Origin: Rhizophagus irregularis
Lineage: Eukaryota > Glomeromycota > Glomeromycetes > Glomerales > Glomeraceae
Direction of reading: 5' to 3'
NCBI RefSeq assembly: GCF_026210795.1
Contig: NC_089431.1
Span: forward strand, 3,100,001 to 3,164,000
DNA: 64,000 nucleotides
The first letter of the stretch is position 1. The number at the start of each line of letters is the position of its first letter. Below are positions 35,746 through 48,299 of this stretch, one piece after another. Below the pieces are notes generated by a model. It searched no databases, was not told where the DNA came from, and worked only from the letters and a program-made list of their open reading frames with translations. A program made the position numbers and the translations under genes.

Positions 35746-36130
35746 ATGAATTTCGCGACTCAGTTTCAAAATCTTCAGAACAATGTATTCGAAGATATCA
35801 AATTCGTAAATAGAATTCGTAAATATATTTATTCATGTTATATGATTTTAATCAGTTATTAGATTATTCATTTAGGTTATCTTATTCATTAGGGATACAT
35901 GGGCTATTGTACGACTATTTAACTCTAATCAAAACGTGAAACTCGACATATTCTCAGAACATTAGAGCATTCTGTATATTTTTTAAGTTTATAATCAACA
36001 AATTGACGTTCTCTTGAATTTTTACGGTATGCTAATAAACGAAAATGTTGAAACCCATCGGGAACGATTGGAAAGATACTTTAGAGTTATATTAATATAT
36101 ATAAATCAAAGTCTGGTTGAAAATTTGTCT
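35746..36130 (+). pseudogene. Decayed gene fragment (SPX-like pattern), unit 3
   Basis: Opens MNFATQFQNLQNNVFEDIKF and later reads QQIDVLLNFYGMLINENVET followed by HRERLERYFRVILIYINQSL. It is the best-preserved second block of the three copies, but a stop and a frameshift separate the two halves (an intron could explain part of this). Confidence 0.35.
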
Positions 36131-36336
36131 ATTCTGGGGACAAAATTTAGTGCTGGTATTTGTCAAATTTGAGAAAACATCACTGGTGATAAATAGTATA
36201 CAAGGTCAATGAGATATTGAATGACCCTCTTACTCAGTCCCAGGTATATGTAGAACATATAAGATTTCTCTCTCTAAATGCACATTCTCTCTAAATGCAC
36301 ATTTTTCAAATTTTCATTTGGTCCCGGGGGGCATTC

Positions 36337-36442
36337 CCTATAAAAAATTTTTCAAAAAAATGATCACGTGTCTGAGTTTCTTCGGAATAAAAATAGAAAA
36401 ATGATATTTATCGGAGTTTTTTCCAGAAATTTTTTTTATAGG
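36337..36442. mobile_element. Miniature inverted-repeat element, CCTATAAAAAAnTTT ends
   Basis: CCTATAAAAAATTTTTC at the left is matched by the inverted right end CCTATAAAAAAAATTTCTGG. It interrupts the CTCTCTAAATGCAC/TTAGAGAG repeat at the end of unit 3, so it is a nested later insertion. Confidence 0.5.
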
Positions 36443-37989
36443 TTGACTGCATATTTCATATTATATACATAGTAATAAAACTTGTAATTTCGATCGATTT
36501 TTAGATGTGTGAAACAAGCAGTACAATACTGTAATTTATTCGATTGTATAGGTTTTACATTTAGAGAAAAATATATAATGCGTGCACTTAAAGAGAGTGC
36601 ACTTAGAGAGAATTAACTGTATCAGAAAGAAGCTGGTCGGGCAGGTCAGCCAATAAAATAAAATGAATATGTAGGATCATATACAGTAAATTTCATAAGT
36701 TACGCGACACTCGGCAAATTTTGATGCGTGATAAAATATATCATAACAAAAGATATAAGATTATACTTAGTCAATTACTTTATTTAAAAAAAAATTATTT
36801 AAATAATTTATAATTTCTATAATTTGTGATTGGTTTAATCAAAAAGAATTAATATGTTAAAATTTAAATAGAATTCTGAATAAAAAATAGTTGAGATAGA
36901 TTAGATAGATTCTAATAAAAAGTTAAAGATTTTTTTAATAGATTATTTTGAAAAATAATAACTTTTTACTACTTTAGATATAATAAACTAAAATTTTGAA
37001 AAGGTTCTAATTTTCCTTCTTAAATATAAAAAAAACAAAGAAACTTATTGAATATTTTATAGTGTTTAGGGAAGTGATAATAATAAGTTTTTTTATCCTA
37101 AAGAATATTCAATAGATTGCTTTATAATAAGTTTTGATATAAAAAAATTACACCACACTGAATTGGTTTAATAAGGAAAATAGAGAAACATTATCTTACA
37201 AGGCTTTCTATGTAAGAAGATCTGACCATTAAGAAAGATATGACAAACATTTGAACAGGATTTAAAATACATAAAGGATACCTTAAATATGATAGTAGTG
37301 AAGCATTTTGGAATTTCAAAAGAATAGTTATTTGCAATATTTGCAGTGTAAAAGTTATTTGCGGTATTTATCTCGTTGAATAGCAAATTTGAGCGTTTTT
37401 ATAAGCCTTGTAGTGAATGATTGATGACAATTTTTGTAATAGTTTTACGTGTTCTACTTGACACAATACCAATGTGGTAAAACATAGAACCTAATACAGT
37501 CAGATCTCGATATACCGATATTCGATATACCAATATATATATTATAAACTCGATATAACGATAAAATTTACTTTCCCACAATTTTCATAATGGGACCCAA
37601 CATATCGTTATATCGGAGTTTGAATAATTCGATACCTTAATATTAATCTGACTACTACGTAATAATTAGGTACAGTATCTCTTTTTAGATCTCTTTAACC
37701 AAATTCCTTGATTACACGGGAAGAAAGTAGTTAATCCAAAATCTGTTACAAGTGTAACTTCTTATGACTATGGGTTTCATTAATTGACATGAATGAATGT
37801 AATATGTAATAATGTTACGCGCTCAATAGATAGAAAAAGTAATAAGTAATACCTTTGCCGTTTAATCGTTTAAATTTATTTAATTTACAAATGGACTAAA
37901 TGGACTAAATGGACTAAACGACTAAAAAAAAAGAAAGAAATACGTATATACTGTGTATATATATATATATATTATATACAAACTAAATA
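36443..37989. other. AT-rich intergenic stretch before the surface-protein cluster
   Basis: No gene is supported. It includes half of a CAGTC-ended miniature element at about 37498-37620 (CAGTCAGATCTCGATATACC, inner ATATCGTTATATCGGAG) whose right end is missing, a triple ATGGACTAA repeat near 37890, and an (AT)n tract at 37955-37980. Confidence 0.5.
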
Positions 37990-39037
37990 TTATTTGGGAT
38001 AATTTTGATGATTATTATTAACATTATCAGAACATTCATGACTGGATCTTGGTACTTGAGCTTGATTCGCCTCCACATAATATTGCTGTTCCCCGTATAT
38101 TGCATTATTAAAATTATAAGAATTATGTTGATTCTGATCCATCGATTGTTGCTGTTGTTTTTGCTGCTGCTGCTGTTGTTGTTGTTCATTTTGTTGAGGT
38201 TGATGAGCTAATGGTGGTGGCATTGGAACTGAAGGGGAATATAATTCCTTTTCATCATTTTCATTAACGACATTTCTTCCACTAATGTTAATTCCTCTTC
38301 CTTTTGATGCATAATAATCTGATTTCAATTTTGCATAAGCACGGGACTTTATCTTTTTTCTTCTGATGACACACAAACAAAAGGCCAAACTCGCTAATAA
38401 TGTTACCAATGCGCTAACGCCGAGAGCAATTAAAAGTTTATTTGGACCTCTCGCTCCTGATGCTTCTGATGGTGTTTTTGTTAAAGAACTTGATTGTCTA
38501 TAAATAAAAAAATTCAATTAAAATTTTTTTTTTTATTAAAAAAAAATAAGAAATAATTTTTATACTTTGGTTCTTTGAATTCTGTTCCATATTTTTTACA
38601 ATCATTTTTATAATCATCCAATGGAGATACGGTCGCATTAACGGTTGGGCTAGACAAACATGTCGTACAATTTAATAATAAATCATAAAATTCTTTATTA
38701 CACCAACATTTCGCTTCATCAGAGTCTATATAAAAGATTATATTATGTATTAAATATGTTATTGCACAAAAAAAAAAGAAATTCAAGAACTTTCATTTCA
38801 CTTACTTCCAACAAAATAACTAACGTTTTGAATTGTATCAGTATCATTTAATTTGGGAGGCATAGGTAATGTCTCACCACAAGGTTTTAATAAATCATTA
38901 ATTTTGATACAAGGATTAGCAGAAGAATGACAAATTGCGGCATTATTTGTTTGAGCCATGATCAAATTATTTGAGGGGAGGATTATCGTTAGAATTAAAA
39001 TTAAGAAAATTGCAAACTTTTCTAATAAAAGAGACAT
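37990..39037 (-). CDS. Secreted Cys-rich type I membrane protein with Gln-rich tail (gene A)
   Basis: Exons 39037-38806, 38725-38566 and 38497-37990 join in phase to 299 residues. Introns are 80 and 68 bp with GTAAGT and GTATAA donors and TATAG acceptors. Residues 1-28 are a signal peptide (FAIFLILILTIILPS). The outer part has Cys pairs (CHSSANPC; then CWCNKEFYDLLLNCTTC) and a YKNDC motif. A single membrane span (LLIALGVSALVTLLASLAFC, about residue 152 on) is followed by RRKKIKSR, setting the tail inside the cell. The tail contains PPPLAHQPQQ and a poly-Gln run. CxCNxxxYxxLxxCxxC resembles fungal surface proteins; the function is unknown. Paralogous to the next two genes. Confidence 0.8.
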
Positions 39038-39921
39038 TTTGTGATAATAATTTCATTAAAAGTAATTTTAAAATTATTATTATTATATATATGTAATATA
39101 TATAATGAACAAAGAAAGAGAAAGAGATTCTCTTTAAAAAGAATTCAAAAAAAAAAAATTTCAAATGAAATAACTTTTATATACTGTATAATCAATCTAG
39201 TTAAATCTAGTTTATTGAATAATTGTTTGATAACAATAGTAACGCAAAATTTTTTTATTTAGTAATTTATACTAAAAATAAACTTGATTTCCTCAAGATT
39301 GCCTTTAAGATTTTACTATCAGCAATTTCACAATGACATAATTATCATGAAAGTTCTAAATTTGGTAAAATCATTACAAATTTATAAATGAGATGACCAT
39401 AATTAATAGATACCATAACTTGTTATGGTTTGACCAAAAATGAAAACTTGTTCAACTTCTGTTAGTAAATACACTGAAATCGTTCTTTTTTAATGCATTC
39501 AATAGTCATTTAGTATTCATCCATTACCGCATGGTAAAATTTTTAAAACAATGATGTTTTAAAATATTGTAACACTGTTTGTATGTAAAAAAAAAAAAAA
39601 AGGAGACTCCGACACTCATTGTTAAGGATAAGCTTTTAAAAAATTCTTTCTGATTGGTCATTTTTGTAAATAACTAAAATAAACGCCAAATTAACTTGAT
39701 TCAGAAATGACTGACGCGATAGTGTGTAAATTTATTATTTTCTAAAATTAATTTTCTAACAGATAAAGTTGATCATAAAATTTAAACTAACTTGAATAGT
39801 TAGTTACATTGGCCCGGGGAATATAGTTAGTTACATTGGCGGGGAATATATAAGAGTATTGAAATGTTAATACTATTTAAAATTTCTATTTAAACTATAG
39901 ATGACTTCATATTTATAAAAG
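39038..39921. other. Intergenic stretch between genes A and B
   Basis: This is the upstream region of gene A (minus strand) and the end of gene B. It contains a short direct repeat at 39800-39850 (TAGTTACATTGGC followed by GGGGAATATA, twice) and an A-tract at 39587-39602. No gene is seen. Confidence 0.5.
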
Positions 39922-40927
39922 TTAAACCAAATATATTACAAAAGTTATTAATGAACTAAGCAAAATAATTGAATTTCCTAACCGATCAGGATCAGGATGA
40001 ATTAATGATATTCCATTACCAATTTTACCAAACAGTGGTGGTCTAATAATGGGAAAAGTAAAGTATTTAATGAAAATTCTAAATTTTATTTAAAGAGTTT
40101 AAGAAAATTTTACTTACGGTTTTGTACCAAATGGAACTCCTAATTGTTGACAAGTTTGTTCATATTTGGAAAGTGGCTCAACAAAAATTTTATTCTTTGG
40201 AGAAGAATAACATTCTATACACTCTTTTAAGTCATTATAATATTCAATATTACATTGACACGGTGCTAGCTTAGGATCTAAGTTTATTAAGGAATAATAT
40301 AAATTAATTAATTATTAAATTTAAAAGTAAATTAATTAATTAATTAATTAATTATATTTGTACTTACCATCAATTTTAAACGTTCTAGGATAAGTACCAC
40401 TCAATACGTGATCAGGTTCGTCAATTCGACCATCACAAGAAATCAGTGAATAATTGGCATTAAAACAATTACATAAGAAAGGTTGATTCGGTATTGGTTT
40501 TTGTGTTTCTGTTGGTTTTGGTGGTGGTGATGGTAATGGAGGTAGTGGCTGTCCTTGTGGCGGAATTGGTGGTAATGGTGGCGGTGGAAGTGGTGATGAT
40601 GTTTGTGAAGGTAGTGTTGATGTTGTTGATATCGGTCTATAGAGTTTAAATATTAGAATTAATTTTGATTATTAAAATTTTGATTATTAAAAATTATATG
40701 TCACTTACGGTGGAGCTTTACCAAAATATTTTCCACAAGTTACTTTAAAACTATCAAGGGATTCTACTGTAATACTAGTTCCGAGACCTTCAAAACATGT
40801 CGTACATCTTGCGAGTAAATTATAAAATGGAACATTACATGCACAATCAAATAAATAACCATCTACATTATTATTTTTTTTTTTAACCATAAAATAATTA
40901 ATTATATTATGCATAAAATGTAAATAA

Positions 40928-40958
<31 letters not shown>

Positions 40959-41208
40959 AGAAAAAAAAAGAGTTAAACCATTTTAAAAATGATTAATGAC
41001 CATAAATTTGATATTGAAAATCAATTGTGCCATCTAATGCTTCAGGAGGTACTGAAATGATGGATCCATGACATGGTTTTAACGTAGAATTTGCAAGTAA
41101 ACATGGATCATTTGCACTTCCGCATGCTGAATCTTTTATACTATAAACATTATTCGTAAGGAATTGTATCACAAAAAATAATAAAATTGATATATTTAAT
41201 AATTTCAT
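39922..41208 (-). CDS. Secreted Cys-rich protein with two Cys modules and GPI-like C-terminus (gene B)
   Basis: Exons 41208-41001, 40862-40709, 40636-40368, 40277-40118 and 40042-39922 join in phase to 303 residues. Residues 1-23 are a signal peptide (LLNISILLFFVIQFL). Module 1 carries CGSANDPC and CACNVPFYNLLARCTTC; a Pro-rich linker follows (LPSQTSSPLPPPPLPPIPP); then CNCFNANYSLISC, and module 2 with CQCNIEYYNDLKECIEC and YEQTCQQLGVPFG. The end is a small polar residue (GNS) followed by a hydrophobic stretch (IILLSSLITFVIYLV) and a stop, with no basic tail, as in GPI-anchor signals. The first donor (GTCATT) is weak, but it keeps phase and matches the position used in genes A and C. Surface or cell-wall location is inferred. 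Confidence 0.75.
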
Positions 41209-42632
41209 ATCCTTAAAAAAAAAACAAATTCTTTAAAATAATTTTAAGAGAGATTTCATATATATATATAAATAATAAAGAATTTAAAGAAAAAAAAATA
41301 AAAAAAAACGTGCAAGTAAAATGTGATATATATGTAAAAAAAAAATTTCATGTTTCAGAATTGTTAAAGGTACTATACCAAAAAAATGAATACAAAGATT
41401 TCCTGTATATCAATCCAAATAACGACAAATTTGTGGTTTTGGTAATTTTTATTGAAATTATAATTTAATTATTATTTACTTTGTACGAATGCAAATCAAG
41501 ATTTATGTCGGAAATGTTTCCAATTATAATTTTCCAAATTTAATAAAAATTAAAACAACATTGTTATTATTATGACTGATCGGGGAATATTTAAGTAGCA
41601 CGAAAAAAAAGGAGTGCTTCAGATTTTTATAATTACTGCGCTTTTATTGTTTTTATTCGAATAATTAGGTTTGAAAGGTTTGAAAGGTTTGAATAAAAAA
41701 TGTCAAAAAAAAAAAATGAAATTCTACTTATGGAAAATAAAAACTTTATTTCATTTAATTTGACAATTACGTAAAATAGGCGATCCAAATTTAATATATG
41801 TATTGTGGATTGTGGATTTCTTTTTTTTACTTTTAACGGAAATATCGTAATGTGAAAAGAATTTAAGGTCATCTATTGTTAGATTAAAATGTCAAGCACT
41901 TATCTTTGACGGTTACATTAATAATATAATTATTATACGATAAATTAGAGAAATCCCTTATGCTCTCGGATTTTACCAAAATTTATAAATTTTAGTAATT
42001 TGATTAATTTGATCATATTCTCCAAATATTTGCACAATAAAAGTAATAAGTAACCATGTGAAAGTTTTCTACCGGGATAAAAGTGGAACTTTCTTCCGGT
42101 TTTTCGATTACTTGGTAGCCGGGTATGCCCGCCGGACAAGTCCGTGACTTCGTGTACAAACATTTTTTGTGTATGCAAAAATGGAAAAATGTTTGGATGA
42201 AGAAATCCTCGTTTTATTACGGTTTTCATGTGATTAAAACTTGGATTTACGTAGGAATATTTTACTCAATTATTTTGTCTAAGTCATATTATTACTTATT
42301 GTTTTTTTTTAAAGAGTTTTTGTTATAATAAAAGAATAAATTTTCTACAAACTCCCCAATAAAAATAACTCCTACCCACTCAACACTGCGCAAAGTATTG
42401 TCCATTCTAAAGAAATGTGAAATGAGGAGGATATTTTTATACAATTATCGATTATGATCGCAAGATGAATCATATTCTCGATAATAAAAAATGAGGTAAA
42501 TCTCATTTTTATAATTAATTAATTAAAAATAATAATAATATAATAATATGTATATATATTCAAGTATATTTTATAACTATTCGAAAATTCTATAATGAAA
42601 AAAAGTTTTTTTTTTCTATGAAAAAATCTTTT
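41209..42632. other. Intergenic stretch between genes B and C
   Basis: No gene is supported. A locally GC-richer patch lies at 42070-42150 (CTACCGGGATAAAAGTGG, ACCGGAAGAAAG on the other strand, GCCGGGTATGCCCGCCGG). A TTTGAAAGG triple repeat lies near 41670. Confidence 0.5.
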
Positions 42633-43484
42633 TTAATAATTCTTTCTAAAATTATATTGTTGTTGCATTTCATTATTATTAACTCTACCATTTTCAATTG
42701 AAATTTCAGTTAAATCATCATTTTCAATTGATTGAGTCGGAGATTGAGTCTGAGATTGAGTCTGAGAATGTTGTTGTTGATATACTTGTAATCGAGATAT
42801 TATACTCGAATCATCAGTTAAATCAACTTGTGAAGCTGATCTATCAGAAACATTTTTAATTTTAAGTGATTGTCTTCTTTTAAAGCAACATTTATACATA
42901 AAAATGCCCAATATAATTAACGCAGGTATACCAAGAACTACACCCAATATTATATAAGATGACAAGCTAGTTGAACTATTAGAATAATTTGGTATATTAA
43001 TATTTATTTGAGGGTCGTTTGATGCATCTGTAGGATTATTTGTTGGAGTTGTTGGTTGTTCTTTTCCTGGAGAACCTCCTGTGAATGGAACCCCAAAAGT
43101 GGCACATACATCTTTATATCTTCCCAAGTCATCTACTTTTATATTTCCGTTATTACAAGCTGAACAGGCTCCTAATTGATCATATGTTGCTTGGTTACAA
43201 TAACATTTGGCTTCGAGGGCTAAATATTAAATTATCATCATTTTTTTAAAAAATAAATCTTTTAATGAAAAAAAAAAAACATTTAAAAAATTGTTTAAAT
43301 TCTTACCACCAAACTGAACAATAACGGTTTCTCCCGGATTAGGCCGTTTGAGGGAAGTATTACATGGTGATAATGAAGCATCTACTTGTAAACATGCTTG
43401 ACAATCCGCTTGTGCGGAAACGTTTAAAGAATGTATTGATAACAGTACAAGTAATATTATTATTATTCCTCGGGCTGACCACAT
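42633..43484 (-). CDS. Secreted Cys-rich type I membrane protein with Gln-rich tail (gene C)
   Basis: Exons 43484-43307 and 43219-42633 (donor GTAAGA, acceptor TTTAG) give 254 residues. Residues 1-25 are a signal peptide (GIIIILLVLLSIHSLNVSA). The outer part has CQACLQVDASLSPC, CYCNQATYDQLGACSAC and YKDVCATFGVPF, then a Thr/Asn/Pro-rich stalk. One membrane span (YIILGVVLGIPALIILGIFM) is followed by KCCFKRR and a cytoplasmic tail with Gln/Ser/Thr repeats (QTQSQTQSPTQS) and acidic patches. The same order of modules, and an intron at the same place after the first module, tie it to genes A and B. Membrane-proximal Cys next to the basic stretch could be lipidated, by analogy only. Confidence 0.8.
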
Positions 43485-46400
43485 TTTTTTTTTTCGATAG
43501 TTAATGTATCGATATAATAATACTTCGAAAATTGCACACTTTATATATATTTATAATTTTTTTTTTTTTTTTTTAGTTGTTACTTTTTTTAGATCAGATA
43601 TTCATTCACACCGAGATTGTTTCAATAAAATGTCTCTCAAATTTCAATACCAATAAATTAATGAAATCATTATTTATTATTGTTGCGGTTTGTGTTTGTA
43701 TTCATGCAGTGGTACGAAATTCACTATGATCCTTTTGGTCTTGAAATACATGTTAATACATCATGCATAGCATCTTATTATCCAAATAGCTTTATAACGA
43801 ATTAAATAACCAATATTAATTTATAATCTATAATCATGAATTCTAATTCGCATGAACTGATTATAAAACTGAAAGTCAAAAATAAAAATTATCCGGAAAA
43901 GATATTTAATAATACTTAATAAAATTTTTACCGTAAAGTTTCATCAGGATTTTTTATAGTTAGGCTAAAAATAACATTTTGTATTTTAATATCCATGTAA
44001 GGCAAGGGTATACCTTAATAAACTTGCATATCAGTTGTTTTACTACATTCTTGAAATCGATTTAAACATCATATTATACAAAATATTTTTTTTTTTTTTT
44101 AATTATAATGCTAGTTATTAACAAATTGAAAAAAATACAATAAATTTTCTTGGTTTACTATTTTTATACGGATTTATAATATTAAATAATAAAAATTAAT
44201 TATTAATGTTTTATTGGTTTATTAAATAGTTATTATATAAAATAACAATTAGGAAAAAAAAAATTATGAATTTAATCTTAAAAATTAAATTTAATTTTTT
44301 TTTTCTATTTTGAGATATTCTAGAAAGAGTATTTTTAAATCTAAAAACTTTAAATATGATTAAGGTAAAATTGTATCAATATGTAGTTTAGTTATACATA
44401 TATTAATAAGGAACCATTCAACATCACTTAAAAAAAAAAGATTAAAGAAATTATATTTAAAAATACAAAAAAAAATATTACTAAATTTCACTATTTTAAA
44501 ATTTTTTTTTAATAAATCATATTACAGTTAATTTTTTAATAAATAATGTTGAATTTCAAAAAAATTTAGTGAAAAAGATTCTTTTAAAAATATAAATATT
44601 GTGTATATTTATTTAATATTTATAAATTATAATTAATATTACAATTATTAACCAATGCTAGTAAATGCCATATTTTTCCAATATTAAGCATTCCCTTTTT
44701 GCAAAGATTTTGTGTGAAAAGTTTGGAAAATACTTAATTTTGACAGTTTTAGAAAATTGTCTTTAAATATCTTTAAATCAATTTAAAATTTGTTTAAAAA
44801 ATTTTGTAAAAAATAAGTTTTGGTAGTTAAATTCTTTTATTTGTATATTTTTTCAATAATAATGTAATTTAATAAGTAGTTAAAGAGGTGCTTATTTTCA
44901 GTTTATACACTCTAACCTTGATATACCAATATTTAATATACTGATATACTAATAAAATTTTATTTTTCCACTATATGTGAAGACATATAAATATTAGTAT
45001 AACTTTAATATAATGATATTTTCTAAAAATTTTATATATGTCCTGACATATCATTATATAAAGGTTTGACTGTACTTGATATTGTATAAAAAAGGGATGC
45101 TAAATTTTGGAAGGTGTTTAATATTAGAAGTCATATAGTAGCCAATTCTATCTAATAATTGTATACTAAGGGTGATTTTAATGCTAATCGGCAGTAAAAT
45201 TCATCACATTATGTGATACGGTAAATTTTACCATATTTTTAATTTATTGAAAAATTCTGTAATTTTAGTATTATAAAATTTTACAATAAATACAATTATT
45301 TTATTAAACATGTGTAAAACCTTTTTTTTGAAATTTTATTATAAATAAATAAAATTGCATTTAAATTGATAAAACCTTATATTTACTACATTTTTTTCAT
45401 GTATTAAAAACCTATATTCATTACATTATTTTTGTATTTACTACAATTACCCTACTGATTACTATAATAAACTAATTATACCAAAATATATATATTAATC
45501 AATATTGATTTAGACATTTTTTTGATAATACTTAGGTCTCTCACATAATAAATACTTGTATTGTTGTCTTAATATTTCATTTGTATCCTATACATTATTA
45601 TTGATTTTACTTGTAATTTCATGCATAACCCTTTTATCATTTAATATCTCTATAGCACTTTTGATTCTTTTTTACATGAAGCACCTCAAGTTTTAGTAAC
45701 ATGAAGTTCTATAATTTCATCAATTAAACATTATTGTAAAGGAATTATATTATCTTGATCATTACTTCTTATTTTTAAATTATTATTATTTTGATTATTA
45801 CTTTTCATTTTTAAATTATTATTATAGCTTTTTTTAGACGAAATAAAATTTTTCAACAATTGAATCAACTCATTATCACTTTTAGTTTTTAAAGCAACTT
45901 TAATTGCTATTTTAGCAGTTAAAAATACTATTTCAAATCAGTTTCTTTGAGGAATTATTTACTAAGAATTTTTCTTATGACTAGATTTTTAAATATGTTT
46001 TAAACTTTAAAGAGTGAAATTCACTTTATAAGGTATTGTATTATTGATAGGTGATATGTGATATTTCTAAATTAAGCATATCTGCAGACAATTGTTACTG
46101 TGAAGGAAGTGAATATGCTAGGCATAATATATTAATAAAATCTACAAAGAATAGATATTGTATTAAATAAAATGGTATTCTGCAACAAACAAATAATTTT
46201 ATAAGAGCCTGATTGGCCATTTGTACTTTTGAATTAGCTATTTTAAGTGAATCATAATGTTTGTCAATTCATTGTTAATTATCATGATTGCTCTTTATTT
46301 TTTTTGAGGATCTTTCATTATCATTGATTAAATTATTTAAATGACCCAAATTTCCTCGATTTTGAATAATGTTTATATATTTTTTTTGATTTGATAATCA

Positions 46401-47119
46401 ACTTTAATACACCGAAGACCAATATAAGTCTCAAGTATACTTCTCAGTAGAATTAAAAAGTCAATGTCAAAATATTACGGCATAGCCAAAAACAATTACA
46501 TCAGTACAAATATTTACTAATAAAACATATAATTACGGCGAATTATGGTATTTTAATTACGTCTGTCATAATTTAAAAATTCAATTCTGCTAATAAGTAT
46601 AGTCTTAAGTTCATCTATTTTTACATTAGCCTTCTTTTTCCAATCATATACTTTACACTTAGCATCACAATGACCTTGAACTCATGCGCCAATTACTATA
46701 AAAAAGGTCCAAACATCATTTTTCAGTCTTTTTAGCTTCCTTTTTTTTTAGATATCTCTGCATTATTTGTATCATCTTTATTATCAGTATTTGGCACTAA
46801 AAGTTCTGCTGCTGCCTGTTTAGCTATCATTTTACCTTTTAAAATGGTTTAAATGGTTATTCACAAAATTTATTCATTGTATTCTTTATTCATAAAATAT
46901 GTATTTATGGTAAGACGAATTTTTATTGGTGTTAATAAATGTCTTGATTTAGATATTAATATTTAATGCCATTTTTGAATTAGCGTAATCAGGTGATTAT
47001 CAATCAATTATAAAAAAAAACTACATGAAAATAACTGAAACAATACCAAAACTTATTAAAATAAATAAGAAATAATCTTATACAATAATATAATTAGGTT
47101 TTATTTAATTTAAGTATCT
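43485..47119. other. AT-rich intergenic stretch with transposon relics
   Basis: No intact gene is supported. Short coding-like relics on the minus strand (for example IAKQAAAELLVPNTDNKDD near 46830 and KCKVYDWKKKANVKIDELKT near 46630) suggest a decayed mobile-element protein, with many stops. A small TA-flanked element lies at 44908-45072. Confidence 0.5.
44908..45072. mobile_element. Miniature TA-flanked element, 165 bp
   Basis: The left end is CACTCTAACCTTGATATACC; the inverted right end is CAGTCAAACCTTTATATAAT. Both are bordered by TA. Same family as 28631-28822. Confidence 0.6.
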
Positions 47120-48185
47120 TTTATTTGCTCAAATATCCTGAAGTACTGATCATTTACAAAAAAAAAAACTGAAATAATTGGTAATTGTTTCATTAGCCAG
47201 ATAATACTGATGTTTTGATATTTTATTCACAAACGTTCAATTCAGTTTGCGATTGGTTAAAATGGGGTGGTTCAATACAATACATTGATATTTTCTAAAA
47301 AGTCAGAATAATAGGATGGGAAGAGTATTTGAAATTGTTAACAGCTTTATAAAGGAAGGAGCGAAGTTTGAAAAAGAAATAATAATTCAAATTAAGTCCA
47401 AGAATCTATATCGGTACTCCGGTAATGAAAGTATTCTATAATTTATCAAATATATTGATCTCAAATAAATGAATATTTAATTTGGATCTCAGTTATAATA
47501 TCTTAAAAATCCCTTACCCATCTAAATATCGCGAATACCAGTTGTCTACAAAAAACATAAAATAATTAGTAATCATTTCGTTAATAAAGAAATGAATCAA
47601 AAAAAATGAACTTTACTTGCTCAAATATTCTGAATACCGATCGTCTATAAAGATAAAAAAAAAAACAATTAGTATTAAATTATTTCATTAAAGAATATTC
47701 AAAGAAATCCCCTCATCAATTACCATAAAATTAAGTATCTCAAAGTACCGATTGCCTACAAAAAAAAAAAAAATAAACAAAACAATTAGTAATTGTTTTG
47801 TTAACAAAAGAAATATAAATTATTTTAAAAAAAAATCCTTATCTAGTCAAGTATCCTGAAATATTAATCGTCTACAAAAAAGAAAATAAATGAAACAATT
47901 AATAATTATTTCGTTAACAAAGAATTTTTTAAAAAGAACTCACATCTGTTCAAATATCCTTGTCCAAAGACTTGAAAATTCAGCCGTCTAAAAAAAGAAA
48001 TATCAGAACTTAGTAAATGTTCTATTAAAATAAACAACTAAGATAAAATAATAAATACCTTACTGAAATTTCTACATGCTTGTTCAGACTGTCTAAAAAA
48101 TGGAAGGAAACGAATGTTAGTAACCTTTACTAAAAAAAACAAATTAAATTAAAAAAATACTTACAAAGGAGTTTGAAGAAACCAA
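47120..48185 (-). repeat. Array of micro-exon-like cassettes, about 105-115 bp period
   Basis: On the minus strand, about eight diverged units each show a T-rich tract ending in TAG, a core of about 30 nt, then usually a GT(A/G)AG-like donor and 70-90 nt of filler with AAACAATTACTAATTGTTTC words. Cores lie at 48185-48165, 48092-48064, 47987-47944, about 47871-47840, 47755-47724, 47644-47617, 47545-47518 and about 47156-47121. Typical cores are ACGATCGGTATTCAGAATAT and ACAACTGGTATTCGCGATAT, followed by TTGAGCAA- or TTAGATG-type ends. Two cores are exactly 28 nt, so joining them would change phase at each step. No long host frame was found. Confidence 0.55.
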
Positions 48186-48299
48186 CTAAAAAAAAATGAA
48201 ACATCAATAAACGTTTTATTAATGTTTCGTTAAAAATTATAAAAAATTCAAAGTTTTACCTTCAAAAACCTATATAACTGGCCTGAAACTTGTATAACA

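Larger units (their letters stand above)
33275..36330. repeat. Segmental duplication unit 3 (IFI-like locus), shortened
   Basis: Starts like units 1 and 2 and stays alignable to the CTCTCTAAATGCAC repeat near 36270-36300. Similarity ends near 36330, where another miniature element (36337-36442) is inserted; the part found at 29040-29580 in unit 1 is missing. Unit 3 is the most diverged. Confidence 0.8.

Noticed and set aside
40993-41000. Ending gene B at the stop following exon 1
   Set aside because: The short product would lose the Cys modules. Splicing at 41001/40862 keeps phase and matches the intron position in genes A and C.
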